From: JACJYC01 sp964558465
GTDB lineage: Bacteria; Bacteroidota; Bacteroidia; Chitinophagales; Saprospiraceae
DNA length: 40,969 nucleotides
Assembly: GCA_964558465.1 (NCBI GenBank)
Contig: CAZLEF010000063.1
Location: 1 to 40,969 of the forward strand
Direction: 5' to 3'
This document shows, in pieces, positions 25,661-34,499 of this stretch. The translations under genes were made by a program, and so were the position numbers. Each line of letters opens with the position of its first letter. The first letter of the stretch is position 1. The notes under the pieces are model-generated. The model did not search any database. It was given only the letters and a program-made list of their open reading frames with translations, and had not been told where the DNA came from.

Positions 25661-26770
25661 TCAATTTGTCGCCAATTTCAAATTCCCATGCCGCAGGGAA
25701 GCCTTCAGCAGCGCGTTTTCATTTTTATCGCCGTAATAGCCTTTGACGGTTTTGCCCGACCCGTTTTCGGAATGGTAGTTGATCTCCATGCCGGCCGGAT
25801 AGTGGATGCCGCCGTGTTCGGAAGAGGCCTCCATCATAAATTTGGAATCCCGGTCGATGATCAATTCAAAGTTGGTATGCTCGCCTCTGATGTCGGCTTC
25901 TGCAAAATCGTTGCCCAGGCCGGTATAACAACTGCCGTGGCGCATATCGAGTTCGAGTTTGGCGGCATCCTCCCTGATCCGGACGGCAGAATGACTGCTG
26001 TGCACCCGTACTTCTTTTGCGGATTGGATGCTGATCTGGTCATGGCTGCTGGCGCCTGAGCTGAAGCCGGAAATGGTCCCCAGGTTGATGCGGCTGTGCG
26101 CAGAAGAACTGGTGATGTTTTTTGCCGATTCCGCTTCCAGGGTGGAATGGCTGCATTTGATCCCGCCGTTGCCGATGTTTTTGGCGGACAGACTCGCGTG
26201 GGCGAGATCCGCATCCAGGTCGCCGACCGAACCGATCCGGCCTTTGCCGTGGGCAAAAACAATTTTGGCGTTTCCTCCGAAATTGCCTGCTGCCAAAGCG
26301 GCGTGTTTCAGATTGAGTTCGACGCCGGCCTGCATATCAGCAATGGCGACATCGCCATGACTGTGCTGGACGCGGAGGTGGTTGGAAGCCGGCAGGTAAA
26401 CTGTATAATTGATTTCCATTTTGGTATAACCCCGGCTCCAGGAGCCTTGGTTCTCGACCCGGGTTTCAGCGGAAACACGGTCGGAAGAGTTGGAGAAATC
26501 CACGGTAATGCCGTCGAGAAGGCGCTGCGTGGTTTCTTTGTTTTTACCTTCAACGGAGATGGAAATTTCAAACTTCACCTTGTTTTGACTCCAGGTTTTG
26601 ATGTCCGTTTTTCCGTGTTTATTGGAAATGCTGGTCGTGCCGCTGGCCGAAATATCGAATTCCTTTTCAATGGATTTGGACAATTCCCCGGGCTTGGGCT
26701 GGTATAAATTGGCGCCGATGATCGTCGTCAGTCCTGCCAGCAGAATGGAAAGAATAAGGTATCGTTTCAT
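25661..26770 (-). CDS. DUF4097-like beta-solenoid protein with a histidine ladder
   Basis: The 369-residue protein has a Sec signal and a long right-handed solenoid-like body of the DUF4097 (adhesin-like) type. Around fourteen turns repeat a His at the same place: NKHGKTDI, HSHGDVAI, LKHAALAA, FAHGKGRI, LAHASLSA, CSHSTLEA, SAHSRINL, SSHDQISI, SSHSAVRI, MRHGSCYT, GEHTNFEL, SEHGGIHY and LRHGNLKL among them. In most members this position is Gly, Tyr or Ser, although KHG occurs in some. Stacked histidines could line one face and bind metal, but that is inference. It heads a three-gene minus-strand unit, with a TAACTTTG box 16 nt upstream. Confidence 0.75.
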   Translation of the reverse strand: MKRYLILSILLAGLTTIIGANLYQPKPGELSKSIEKEFDISASGTTSISNKHGKTDIKTWSQNKVKFEISISVEGKNKETTQRLLDGITVDFSNSSDRVSAETRVENQGSWSRGYTKMEINYTVYLPASNHLRVQHSHGDVAIADMQAGVELNLKHAALAAGNFGGNAKIVFAHGKGRIGSVGDLDADLAHASLSAKNIGNGGIKCSHSTLEAESAKNITSSSAHSRINLGTISGFSSGASSHDQISIQSAKEVRVHSSHSAVRIREDAAKLELDMRHGSCYTGLGNDFAEADIRGEHTNFELIIDRDSKFMMEASSEHGGIHYPAGMEINYHSENGSGKTVKGYYGDKNENALLKASLRHGNLKLATN

Positions 26771-27063
26771 TCGTTCAGTGTTTTGACAAAGTTAAGGAAG
26801 TTGGTTGAAAATAACAGTCGATTCCAGGAATGCCGCATGCATTCCGGATGGGAGATGTAAAAAAAGGAAGGATACCCCTATTGGGGCCCAAAACTTCTTG
26901 CACCAAATGCGAAACAGCGGCTCAGGGAAGTGGAAGAAAGTGAACAGATTCAGAAAAAAAGGTAAAAGCGAATTGGGAGAATATTTCAAATAACAAAAAA
27001 AATTTTGCCCTTTTATCATTTATCCTTATTTTAACCCTCTGAATTTGCCAGCCGCCAACTTTT
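26771..27063. other. Divergent promoter region
   Basis: This 293-nt gap lies between the divergent DUF4097-like and sigma-factor genes. Short ORFs on both strands (about 60-75 codons) lack ribosome-binding context and homology and were not called. The minus-strand promoter box is listed separately. On the plus side the stretch 26994-27063 is AT-rich (AAAAAAATTTTGCCC, TATCCTTATTTT), but I see no exact TAnnTTTG. Confidence 0.6.
26787..26794 (-). promoter_or_regulatory. Bacteroidota -7 box (TAACTTTG) of the DUF4097-like gene
   Basis: On the minus strand TAACTTTG fits TAnnTTTG exactly and lies 16 nt before the ATG at 26770. A T-rich stretch (TTATTTTC) is upstream but at less than the ideal -33 spacing. 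Confidence 0.5.
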
Positions 27064-27666
27064 ATGCACCAACAGACCGGTCAAAGCGATGAAAAACTAT
27101 GGTCAGAACTGAAGAAAGGCAATGAAAAGGCCTTGTCTGAACTGATCCTGTTGTTTGCAGACAGCCTTTATAATTATGGCTATATGCTGTGCCGCAACAA
27201 AGAACTGGTGGAAGATTGCATCCAGGATCTTTTTCTGCATTTATGGCGAAAACGCAGCACCCTGGCGGTAACCCGGAACGTAAAAACGTATATGATGGCT
27301 GCCCTCCGGAACCGGATCAAAGATTCCTTTCGCAAAATAAAAGGCGTTTATACCGATGAATTCCGGGAGGAGGAACTGGACCAGGAAAGTTCACCCGAAC
27401 AGCAATGGATTGAAATCGAACAGCAAACCTTGCAATCAGAAATCGTTAAAAGGTCGGTAGAAGCCTTGCCCGCCCGCATGAAGCAGGTCATTTATCTTCG
27501 TTATTTTGCCGGATTTAGTTACCCGGATATTGCAGAGATCATGGAAGTCAGCCAGCAGGTGGCCGTCAATATGGTTCACCGGGCCATTTTAAAACTCCGT
27601 TCCGCCTCCAGGCATTATTCGGCCCGGATCCTCTGTCTTTTTTTTCTGGAAACCTGGTTTTTATAG
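27064..27666 (+). CDS. ECF RNA polymerase sigma factor (FecI-like)
   Basis: The 200-residue protein has sigma region 2 at about 24-92 (LFADSLYNYGYMLCRNKELVEDCIQDLFLHLW) and region 4 at about 130-182 (ALPARMKQVIYLRYFAGFSYPDIAEIMEVS, a helix-turn-helix). It lacks regions 1 and 3, as ECF factors do. In Bacteroidota, sigma factors of this group are paired with a FecR anti-sigma factor and a SusC receptor bearing an STN domain, which is exactly the order here. It probably drives the SusCD operon when the receptor is loaded. A 280-nt repeat-containing gap separates it from FecR, longer than usual for this pair. Confidence 0.93.
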   Translation: MHQQTGQSDEKLWSELKKGNEKALSELILLFADSLYNYGYMLCRNKELVEDCIQDLFLHLWRKRSTLAVTRNVKTYMMAALRNRIKDSFRKIKGVYTDEFREEELDQESSPEQQWIEIEQQTLQSEIVKRSVEALPARMKQVIYLRYFAGFSYPDIAEIMEVSQQVAVNMVHRAILKLRSASRHYSARILCLFFLETWFL

Positions 27667-27947
27667 GGTGCTGTTTGTTATGAGAATCAGGGGTTCATTG
27701 TGGTTCATTGTAGTTTATTATGGTTTATTATGGTTCATTGTGGTTGAGGGGCGCCAACAAGAATGAACAACCATAAACGATCATGAACAACCTTGAACGA
27801 TTGACGGGCATTTGTAAAAGTTAGAATCTTGTACGGTCTTTTTTCTATTTCTTCAAATTTTTTTTTGGATTGAAGGGTTATGCCCCTTTTTTTTCTGCGT
27901 CTTGTATTTGAAAGACACCGCAAAACGAAAAACACCAATGCTGGTTC
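27667..27947. repeat. GGTTCATTGTGGTTTATTAT inverted array between sigma factor and FecR
   Basis: A forward run of 9-nt-like units GGTTCATTGT, AGTTTATTAT, GGTTTATTAT, GGTTCATTGT (27692-27746) is followed by a reverse-complement run GAATGAACAACCATAAACG, ATCATGAACAACCTTGAACG (27761-27799). The rest, 27800-27947, is AT-rich and likely carries the FecR promoter (CTTGTATTTG near 27900). No gene is seen. Confidence 0.85.
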
Positions 27948-28994
27948 ATGAGAAACAAGCCGTATTTCAAATTTTCCACTGACCAACTTGCGGCGGACAA
28001 GGATTTTAAACGTTGGGCCCTCCATCCGACCGATGCCGACCTCCTTTTTTGGCAGGAATTCCTTGCGCAATACCCGGATCAACTGGAAAAAATCCAGACA
28101 GCGCGGAAACTGGTCCAAATTGCCGCTCATCTGAACCCCGAGGAAGGGCTTTCTGCAGCACGGAAACAATTTTTGCACGACAGGATCCTTTCTGCCGTCA
28201 AAAGCGAAGACAAAAGAATAACAAGGCGAAGATTCACCTGGTCGGCAGCCGCAGCCATCGCCCTTTTGGTTGTATCGGGGGCCTTTTATCTGCTGAACGG
28301 CCGCCTCAACCGTGAAATCATCTATCAGACCGCCTTTGGCGAGCGGTTGCAGATTGAATTGCCGGATGGTTCGCATGTTGACCTCAATGCCAACTCTCAA
28401 TTGAAACTGGCCAAAAACTGGAACCAGGGCGACCGGCATGTATGGCTGAAAGGCGAAGCATTTTTTACGGTGGAGAAAAAACCGGCCACCGGCGCCAGGT
28501 TCACCGTCCATACCGACGGCCTGGCCATCGAAGTGCTGGGTACCCAGTTCAATGTGAATACCCGGCTTGAAAACACCCAGGTGCTGCTGGAAGAAGGGAA
28601 GGTCCGCCTGATGACAGATGAAAAACAAGCAGAAAAAGAGGTCTTTCTGGCGCCCGGTGAATTGGCCAGTTTTTCGCCCAAAACCGGCAAAATCAGCAAA
28701 CAACAATTACAACAGACCGAACCCTATATCTCGTGGAAAGACGGATACCTGATCTATGAAAAAGCGACCATTGCGGAAGTGATCCAGGATATCCAAACGA
28801 ATTACGGGCTGGAGGTGAAGATTTCCGGGACCCTGTTACTTGAAAAGAAAATCCGGGGGGCCGTACCCACCGACAACCTGAACGAATTCCTGGAAATGGT
28901 GGAAACGCTGTTTGACATCAAAGCTACCAAAACCGGGAATGTCATTATGTTGAAACCGAAAACCGATCCTGAGTCGACAAAATCGGAAAATTAA
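27948..28994 (+). CDS. FecR-family anti-sigma factor
   Basis: The 348-residue protein has an N-terminal cytoplasmic part (about 1-94) expected to bind the sigma factor. A single membrane helix follows at about 96-118 (FTWSAAAAIALLVVSGAFYLL), then a periplasmic FecR domain. That domain contains YQTAFGERLQIELPDGSHVDLNANS, KGEAFFTVEKK, VLGTQFNV and VLLEEGKVRL. The C-terminal DUF4974 module (about 262-335) has the usual SWKDGYLIYEKATIAEVIQD and NLNEFLEMVETLFDI. Such proteins pass the loaded state of a SusC/TonB receptor to the sigma factor. The gene is 90 nt upstream of the SusC start. Confidence 0.95.
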   Translation: MRNKPYFKFSTDQLAADKDFKRWALHPTDADLLFWQEFLAQYPDQLEKIQTARKLVQIAAHLNPEEGLSAARKQFLHDRILSAVKSEDKRITRRRFTWSAAAAIALLVVSGAFYLLNGRLNREIIYQTAFGERLQIELPDGSHVDLNANSQLKLAKNWNQGDRHVWLKGEAFFTVEKKPATGARFTVHTDGLAIEVLGTQFNVNTRLENTQVLLEEGKVRLMTDEKQAEKEVFLAPGELASFSPKTGKISKQQLQQTEPYISWKDGYLIYEKATIAEVIQDIQTNYGLEVKISGTLLLEKKIRGAVPTDNLNEFLEMVETLFDIKATKTGNVIMLKPKTDPESTKSEN

Positions 28995-29084
28995 GGCAGG
29001 GAATCTTCGTCTGAAAATTTTCCGGTTGCATTGAAACGGAGGACTTTAACAGAGCATGTTTATCCATTATTAAAAACACCTTTT

Positions 29085-32000
29085 ATGAAACTTGGTCCAA
29101 ATCACTTAATCTTCTGTTCTTTAGTAGTGTCGCTACTGTTTGCAACTTCCCTCCTAAGTCAGGATGTTGCCCTTGTCCAGCCAAATGGACAAAGAGAAAA
29201 CGCCGGTACCCCGTCAAATGACCGGATCAGGTTAGGGGAGGCGCTTGAACAGCTCAGCCAAAAACACTATGTGTTCTTCACGTACGAAATTTCAGTGGTG
29301 GAGAACAAAACCGTTTCCCTTCCCGGGAAAAACGCCGAAGGGCAACTCGAGGCGGAATTGCGCGACCTGCTCAAAAACACCGGCCTTGTGTACAAAAAGA
29401 TCGGTGTCCGGAATTTCGCGATCATTCAAAAAGACCTGAAAGGAGCAAGAAAAATCCGCAACAACAAACCGGATACCCAGACCACCTCCCGGCAGGTAAA
29501 GCGATTGTCCGCCTCGGACCTTCAACCTTTGTCTTCCCGCAGCAAATCGGTTAATATAAAGGCCCTGGAAAAAACCATTCGGGGTAAAGTGACCGATGCT
29601 GAGGACGGCAGCCCGCTGCCCGGCGTCAATGTTCTGGTCAGAAATTCATCCGTTGGAACGACGACGGATTTTGAAGGAATGTATGAAATATCGGTACCGG
29701 ACGACGTAACATCGCTGTCCTTTTCTTTTATCGGGTATAAGACCATAGAGGTCAGCATAGACAACCGGTCGACCGTAGATGTGGCGCTTGAAGCGGAGGC
29801 CGAGCAACTGAGCGAAGTGGTCATCACGGCATTGGGTATAAAAAAGGAATCGAAAAAACTGGGGTACGCCACCTCCAATGTCAGCGGGGATGAAATTGCG
29901 ATTAACCGTTCCCCGAATTTCCTGAATGCGCTGCAGGGCAAGGTCGCCGGGGTGAATATTTCCGGTCTGGGGACCGGGCCGGCGGGCACTTCCAAGATCC
30001 GCATCCGCGGCCAGTCTTCCATATCCGGGCAAAACAATCCGCTCATTGTGGTCAACGGCGTTCCGATCGACAACACCAACTTTGGCACCAACCCCGGCAA
30101 CAGCGCCTCCGATAACTCCATCGGGGTCAGGGGCGGCGGCAATACCTCCGACGGTGGCGACGGCTTGTCGAGTATCAACCCCGACGACGTGGAAAACATG
30201 ACCATTCTGAAAGGCGCCGCCGCTGCTGCCTTGTACGGTTCGCGCGCCAAGGACGGGGTCATCATGATCACCACCAAAACCCGGGGCGAAGGCAAAGGGA
30301 TCGGCGTGACCTACAACATCAATTATACCAACGAAACCCCGCTGGATTTTACCGATTACCAGTACGAATACGGACAAGGCGAAAACGGAGTCAGGCCGAC
30401 TGCACCCAATCCCACCTCGGGCCAATGGTCGTTCGGAGAGAAATTTCAGCCGGGCATGACCCAGGTCCTCTTCGACGGCGTGGTCGTGCCCTATGAACCG
30501 GTGTTTGACCGGATCAGAAACTTTTTCCGCGATGGTCAGAACCTGACCAACACCCTCTCGCTTTCATCAGGCGGCGATAAGGGCGGCTTCAACCTCTCCA
30601 TGTCCAACCTCGACAGCAAAGGCATTACCCCGAATAATACCTATACCCGGAGGACGATCAACCTGGGATTCAGTTATGAGTTATCCAGTAAACTGAGCTT
30701 TTCCGGCAATATCAATTATTCCAATGAATTCAATAAAAACCCGCCGAATATCGCCAACCAGGACAACTCGATCCCGACCGCCTTGTACAATTTGGCCAAC
30801 TCCATGCCCCTTGAATTGATGGATGAAAAAAAGTATGACGCCAACGGCGACGAGTTCGTTTATTCGCGTTTTCGCAACCGGACCAACCCGTATTTCACCC
30901 TGGCGGAACAATTCCAGAATATCCAAAGAGACCGGGTTTTTGGCAATATCTCCATTAAATACAACCTGCTGCCCTGGCTCTTTGTGCAGGGCCGTATCGG
31001 GCAGGACTACTGGTCGCGCGATCAGGATTACAATAATTTCCCGACCGGGCATGCTTCCAGGGGGCCGGCGCCCGTGGGGTTCGTCAACGGCCAGTACACC
31101 CAGGATACCCGCCGTTTCAGGGAAGTGAACGCCGACATTCTGGTTTCGGCAAGCCGGGAGTTCGGCAATTTCGGGATTGACCTGACCGCAGGCGGCAATC
31201 AGATGTACCGCCGGTCGGATTTGAACAGCGTGCAGGTCACCGATTTTGTGGTCCGGGGGTTATACACGGTCACCAACGGCCGGGTAAAAGACCCGCTTTA
31301 CGCGCTTTCCGAAAGAGGGGTTAACTCCCTGTACGGATCGGCGGAAATATCGTACAAGCGGTTTTTATACCTGAACGGTACCTTGCGCAACGATTGGTTT
31401 TCTACCTTGTCGGCCGACAACCGCAGCATCGTGTATCCGTCCGTCTCCGGCAGTTTTGTTTTTTCGGAAGCCATGAAATCCCTGCCCTCCTGGCTGACAT
31501 TCGGGAAATTCAGGGCAGCTTACGCCGAAGTGGGCAGCGATACGGATGTGCCCCCTTATTCCGACGTGCTGTTTTACAACATCAACGCCAACCTGTTCGG
31601 CAACCCGTCCGGCGCATTGCAGCCAGTGGGCGGCGCAGTCGGAAATACGGTTCCCAACCCCAACTTGCGACCCATGCGAACCGCGGAGAAGGAAATGGGG
31701 CTCGAATTAAAAATGTTTAAAAACCGGATTGGTATCGATTTGTCGGTTTACGAAAAAATAACTACCGACCAGATCGTATCCGCGCAAATTTCCGATGCCT
31801 CCGGGTTCGTGAATACCCTGATCAACAGCGGAGAGAGCCGCAACCGGGGCGTGGAGGCGTTGCTCAACCTTGCGCCGGTAAAAACAACGGATTTCATTTG
31901 GGGGATTACCCTGAACGGATCGTACAACGTGACCAAGGTTTTAAGCCTGCTGACCGATACGCCGGGTGAACGGATCACGGTGGGTACCCACGTGTTCAAC

Positions 32001-32666
32001 GGGGAATTGCGGCAAGTCGTAGGGCAGGAAATGGGGCAGATATACGGGTTCGGTTACCGGAGAGATGCCCAGGGCAGGCAGATCTTCGGGGCCAACGGCA
32101 TCGCCCTCCGTACGCCCGATCTGATCTCCTTCGGCAGCGCTCTGCCCAAATGGGTTGGCGGCATCAATAATGCCTTCAGCTACAAGGACTTCAGTTTCTC
32201 CTTCCTGATCGACTTCAAACTCGGCAACATGATGTTGTCCGGCACCAACTTCAACGCTGTCCGGCACGGGCTCCATAAAATAACCTTGGAAGGAAGGGAC
32301 GGGGGCGTAGTAGGCGACGGCGTAAATGAAGCCGGCGAGGTCAATACGGTGAAAGTGAACGCCCAGCCGTTCTGGGAGGTCGTCCGGTCGCAAGCGCTGA
32401 TCGAACCCGTCATTTACGACGGCGGTTACTGGAAACTCCGCCAGATCACGGCAGGGTATGACCTTACCCGATTCCTGCCTGCCAGTTTCCCCATCAAATC
32501 GGCCAGGCTGAGTTTTGTTGCGAACAATGTGTTCATGTTGAAAAAGTGGGTCGACAACATCGATCCCGAAACCTTTGGGTACAGTTCCGACAACCTCGTC
32601 GGCATGGAATCCACCGGTTTGCCGTCCACCAGAAGCCTGGGATTTAATCTGAACGTTAAATTTTAA
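29085..32666 (+). CDS. SusC/RagA-family TonB-linked outer membrane transporter with STN domain
   Basis: From the ATG at 29085 (1193 residues) the protein has a Sec signal (LIFCSLVVSLLFATSLLS). An in-frame TTG at 29031 is an alternative start, but the signal begins here. Domains in order: STN signalling domain about 45-115; carboxypeptidase-regulatory-like domain about 165-245 (RGKVTDAEDGSPLPGVNVLV); TonB-box-like EVVITALG; plug about 255-390 with VAGVNISGLG and LIVVNGVPIDNT; then a C-terminal beta-barrel ending in Phe. SusC forms the barrel of a SusCD complex that imports oligosaccharides or other large nutrients with TonB energy. The STN domain matches the FecI/FecR pair upstream. The SusD start is 12 nt downstream. 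Confidence 0.97.
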   Translation: MKLGPNHLIFCSLVVSLLFATSLLSQDVALVQPNGQRENAGTPSNDRIRLGEALEQLSQKHYVFFTYEISVVENKTVSLPGKNAEGQLEAELRDLLKNTGLVYKKIGVRNFAIIQKDLKGARKIRNNKPDTQTTSRQVKRLSASDLQPLSSRSKSVNIKALEKTIRGKVTDAEDGSPLPGVNVLVRNSSVGTTTDFEGMYEISVPDDVTSLSFSFIGYKTIEVSIDNRSTVDVALEAEAEQLSEVVITALGIKKESKKLGYATSNVSGDEIAINRSPNFLNALQGKVAGVNISGLGTGPAGTSKIRIRGQSSISGQNNPLIVVNGVPIDNTNFGTNPGNSASDNSIGVRGGGNTSDGGDGLSSINPDDVENMTILKGAAAAALYGSRAKDGVIMITTKTRGEGKGIGVTYNINYTNETPLDFTDYQYEYGQGENGVRPTAPNPTSGQWSFGEKFQPGMTQVLFDGVVVPYEPVFDRIRNFFRDGQNLTNTLSLSSGGDKGGFNLSMSNLDSKGITPNNTYTRRTINLGFSYELSSKLSFSGNINYSNEFNKNPPNIANQDNSIPTALYNLANSMPLELMDEKKYDANGDEFVYSRFRNRTNPYFTLAEQFQNIQRDRVFGNISIKYNLLPWLFVQGRIGQDYWSRDQDYNNFPTGHASRGPAPVGFVNGQYTQDTRRFREVNADILVSASREFGNFGIDLTAGGNQMYRRSDLNSVQVTDFVVRGLYTVTNGRVKDPLYALSERGVNSLYGSAEISYKRFLYLNGTLRNDWFSTLSADNRSIVYPSVSGSFVFSEAMKSLPSWLTFGKFRAAYAEVGSDTDVPPYSDVLFYNINANLFGNPSGALQPVGGAVGNTVPNPNLRPMRTAEKEMGLELKMFKNRIGIDLSVYEKITTDQIVSAQISDASGFVNTLINSGESRNRGVEALLNLAPVKTTDFIWGITLNGSYNVTKVLSLLTDTPGERITVGTHVFNGELRQVVGQEMGQIYGFGYRRDAQGRQIFGANGIALRTPDLISFGSALPKWVGGINNAFSYKDFSFSFLIDFKLGNMMLSGTNFNAVRHGLHKITLEGRDGGVVGDGVNEAGEVNTVKVNAQPFWEVVRSQALIEPVIYDGGYWKLRQITAGYDLTRFLPASFPIKSARLSFVANNVFMLKKWVDNIDPETFGYSSDNLVGMESTGLPSTRSLGFNLNVKF

Positions 32667-32678
32667 TCCATCCGGACC

Positions 32679-34199
32679 ATGAAAAAGATATTCCAATATA
32701 GTCTGATCGGGATCTTCTCCCTGTTCGTCTCCGCCTGCGACAGCGGATTCGACGAACTGAATACCAATGAAACGGCCCCTACTTCGGTCAATCCGGCGTT
32801 CCTGCTGAACAACGCCGTTATCAATGCCTCGTTTACCACCGGTACGACCATCTACGAGATGGGCATCGTGCAGCAGATCATTTCCCCCAACTCCGGGGTG
32901 TTGACCGGCGCGAACTACAACCAGGACAACCGGAACGCTACCGTGACCATGTGGCAGCGGTATTACCAGTCCGTCATCCGGAACACGCGGGATGTCATCG
33001 CACGGGCCGAACAACTCCCCGAGCGGAATAACCTCATCCAGATGGCCCGGATCTGGCAGGCTTTTGCCTTCATGGTCATGACCGATACGTACGGCGACGT
33101 CCCTTACACGGACGCCGGCAAAGGGCTCACCGAGCAGGTATTCCTTCCCCGGTATGATGCCCAGCAGTCGATTTACACGGATATCATAAAGGAACTGACG
33201 GAGGCTTCCGCTGCGCTGGATCCGACAAAAACCATTGAAACCGCCGACGTCATGTATGCCGGGAATATCGACAAATGGCGCAAACTGGGATATTCCCTGT
33301 TGCTCCGGGCCGGTATGCGCCTGACCAAAGCGGACGCTAACCTGGCGCAGCAAACCGTCGCGAAAGCCTTCCAGGGCGGTGTGATCCTGGCCAATGCCGA
33401 CAATTGTCTGGTTCGGCACGACAACAACTACCAGAACGCCAACGGGGCCATGCTCAACTCGACTGAGGCCAACAACTTTTACCTCACCGAACCCTTCGTC
33501 AAATTTCTGAAGGATTCGGGCGACCCTCGCCTCAAGTCCATTGCGGTCCGTTACGTGGGCGCCACATCGGGCCCGGAACAAAACGCCGCCCGGGCCTCAA
33601 CCGACCCGTCCGTCCAGATCGGGATGCCGATGGGCAACGACAACAACTCCATAGCCGGGGTGGCCGCCGCCCTGGGGCTGGCCAGTTTTTACGATTTCAC
33701 CCAGGCCGACCGGACCAGAGTGGTATCGGTGGCTGCGCCGATGTTCCTGGTTACCGCTGCGCAGACCCAGTTGTTGCTGGCCGAAGCGGCCCAGAGGGGT
33801 TGGATCTCCGGCGACCCGGCAGCGTATTTCAACAGCGGCGTCAGGGCGCATATGGAACAAATGGCTGCATACTCCGCCAATTCCGCTATTGGCCAACCGG
33901 AAATTGATGCTTACCTTAGCGCCAACCCCTTTATTCCCGGAAAAGCGCTTGAGCAGATCAACACACAGTACTGGGTCGCTTCTTTCCTGAACGGCCCTGA
34001 AGCGTTCGCCAATTTCAGAAGGACCGGATTCCCGGTGCTCACGCCTAACCCCTTTCCCGGAAAAGACATCCAGGGTGACTTTATCCGCAGGCTGACGTAT
34101 CCCAATTCGGAGATTTCCGTGAACAGCGCCAATATCCAGGAGGCTATTGCCAGAATGGGGCCGGATAACCTGGATACGCGGGTTTGGTGGGATAAATGA
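32679..34199 (+). CDS. SusD/RagB-family nutrient-binding lipoprotein
   Basis: The 506-residue product has a lipoprotein signal with lipobox VSAC at residue 20. The mature sequence has the SusD pattern: FDELNTNETAPTSVNPAFLL near the start, a helical TPR-like region (MWQRYYQSVIRNTRDVIARAE; RIWQAFAFMVMTDTYGDVPYTDAG), and the C-terminal end with RRLTYPNSEISVNSANIQEAI, typical of the SusD-like group 2. SusD sits as a lid on SusC and captures the ligand at the cell surface. Its gene is 12 nt downstream of susC, so it is surely in the same operon. The ligand cannot be told from sequence. Confidence 0.96.
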   Translation: MKKIFQYSLIGIFSLFVSACDSGFDELNTNETAPTSVNPAFLLNNAVINASFTTGTTIYEMGIVQQIISPNSGVLTGANYNQDNRNATVTMWQRYYQSVIRNTRDVIARAEQLPERNNLIQMARIWQAFAFMVMTDTYGDVPYTDAGKGLTEQVFLPRYDAQQSIYTDIIKELTEASAALDPTKTIETADVMYAGNIDKWRKLGYSLLLRAGMRLTKADANLAQQTVAKAFQGGVILANADNCLVRHDNNYQNANGAMLNSTEANNFYLTEPFVKFLKDSGDPRLKSIAVRYVGATSGPEQNAARASTDPSVQIGMPMGNDNNSIAGVAAALGLASFYDFTQADRTRVVSVAAPMFLVTAAQTQLLLAEAAQRGWISGDPAAYFNSGVRAHMEQMAAYSANSAIGQPEIDAYLSANPFIPGKALEQINTQYWVASFLNGPEAFANFRRTGFPVLTPNPFPGKDIQGDFIRRLTYPNSEISVNSANIQEAIARMGPDNLDTRVWWDK

Positions 34200-34499
34200 T
34201 GGTTGGTTGTTTGTCCGCAGGACTCTTTTGGAGCGGTTGTTTGGGATGGTTTGGAGTTGTTTGGGGTTGTTTGGGGTTGTTTGGGGTTGTTTGGAGTTGT
34301 TTGGGGTTGTTAACCTCCGAACCATCCCAAACCATCCCAAACCATCCAAACCATCCAAACCATCCCCTCCTACGCTTAAGCTCCGGCGGGCAAAGCCAAA
34401 CCATCCCCTCCTACGCTTAAGCTCCGGCGGGCAAAGCCAAACCATCCAAACTACCCCAACGGGCCAACAGCCATTTTTTACTAAAATAAAATCGAACTG
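34200..34499. repeat. TTGTTTGGGG / AACCATCCCA inverted array with 41-nt tandem element
   Basis: A forward run of GTTGTTTGGGGTTGTTTGG units (about 34205-34312) is followed by a reverse-complement-like run of AACCATCCCAAACCATCC (34319-34364). Then the CCTACGCTTAAGCTCCGGCGG element occurs twice, at 34369-34389 and 34410-34430, with a 41-nt period. The array sits between SusD and the first RraA gene. It probably does not end the operon, since the following genes are functionally linked, but this is not proven. Confidence 0.88.

Noticed and set aside
26805..26993. 62-codon ORF in the divergent promoter region
   Set aside because: No homology or signal is visible, an opposing ORF covers the same bases, and promoter elements are expected here.
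27735..28706. Antisense ORF of 323 codons opposite FecR
   Set aside because: FecR on the plus strand is unambiguous; the antisense product shows no family features.
31941..33581. Long antisense ORF (546 codons) opposite SusC/SusD
   Set aside because: It lies fully inside two strongly supported genes and follows codon-bias shadow; no domain is recognisable.
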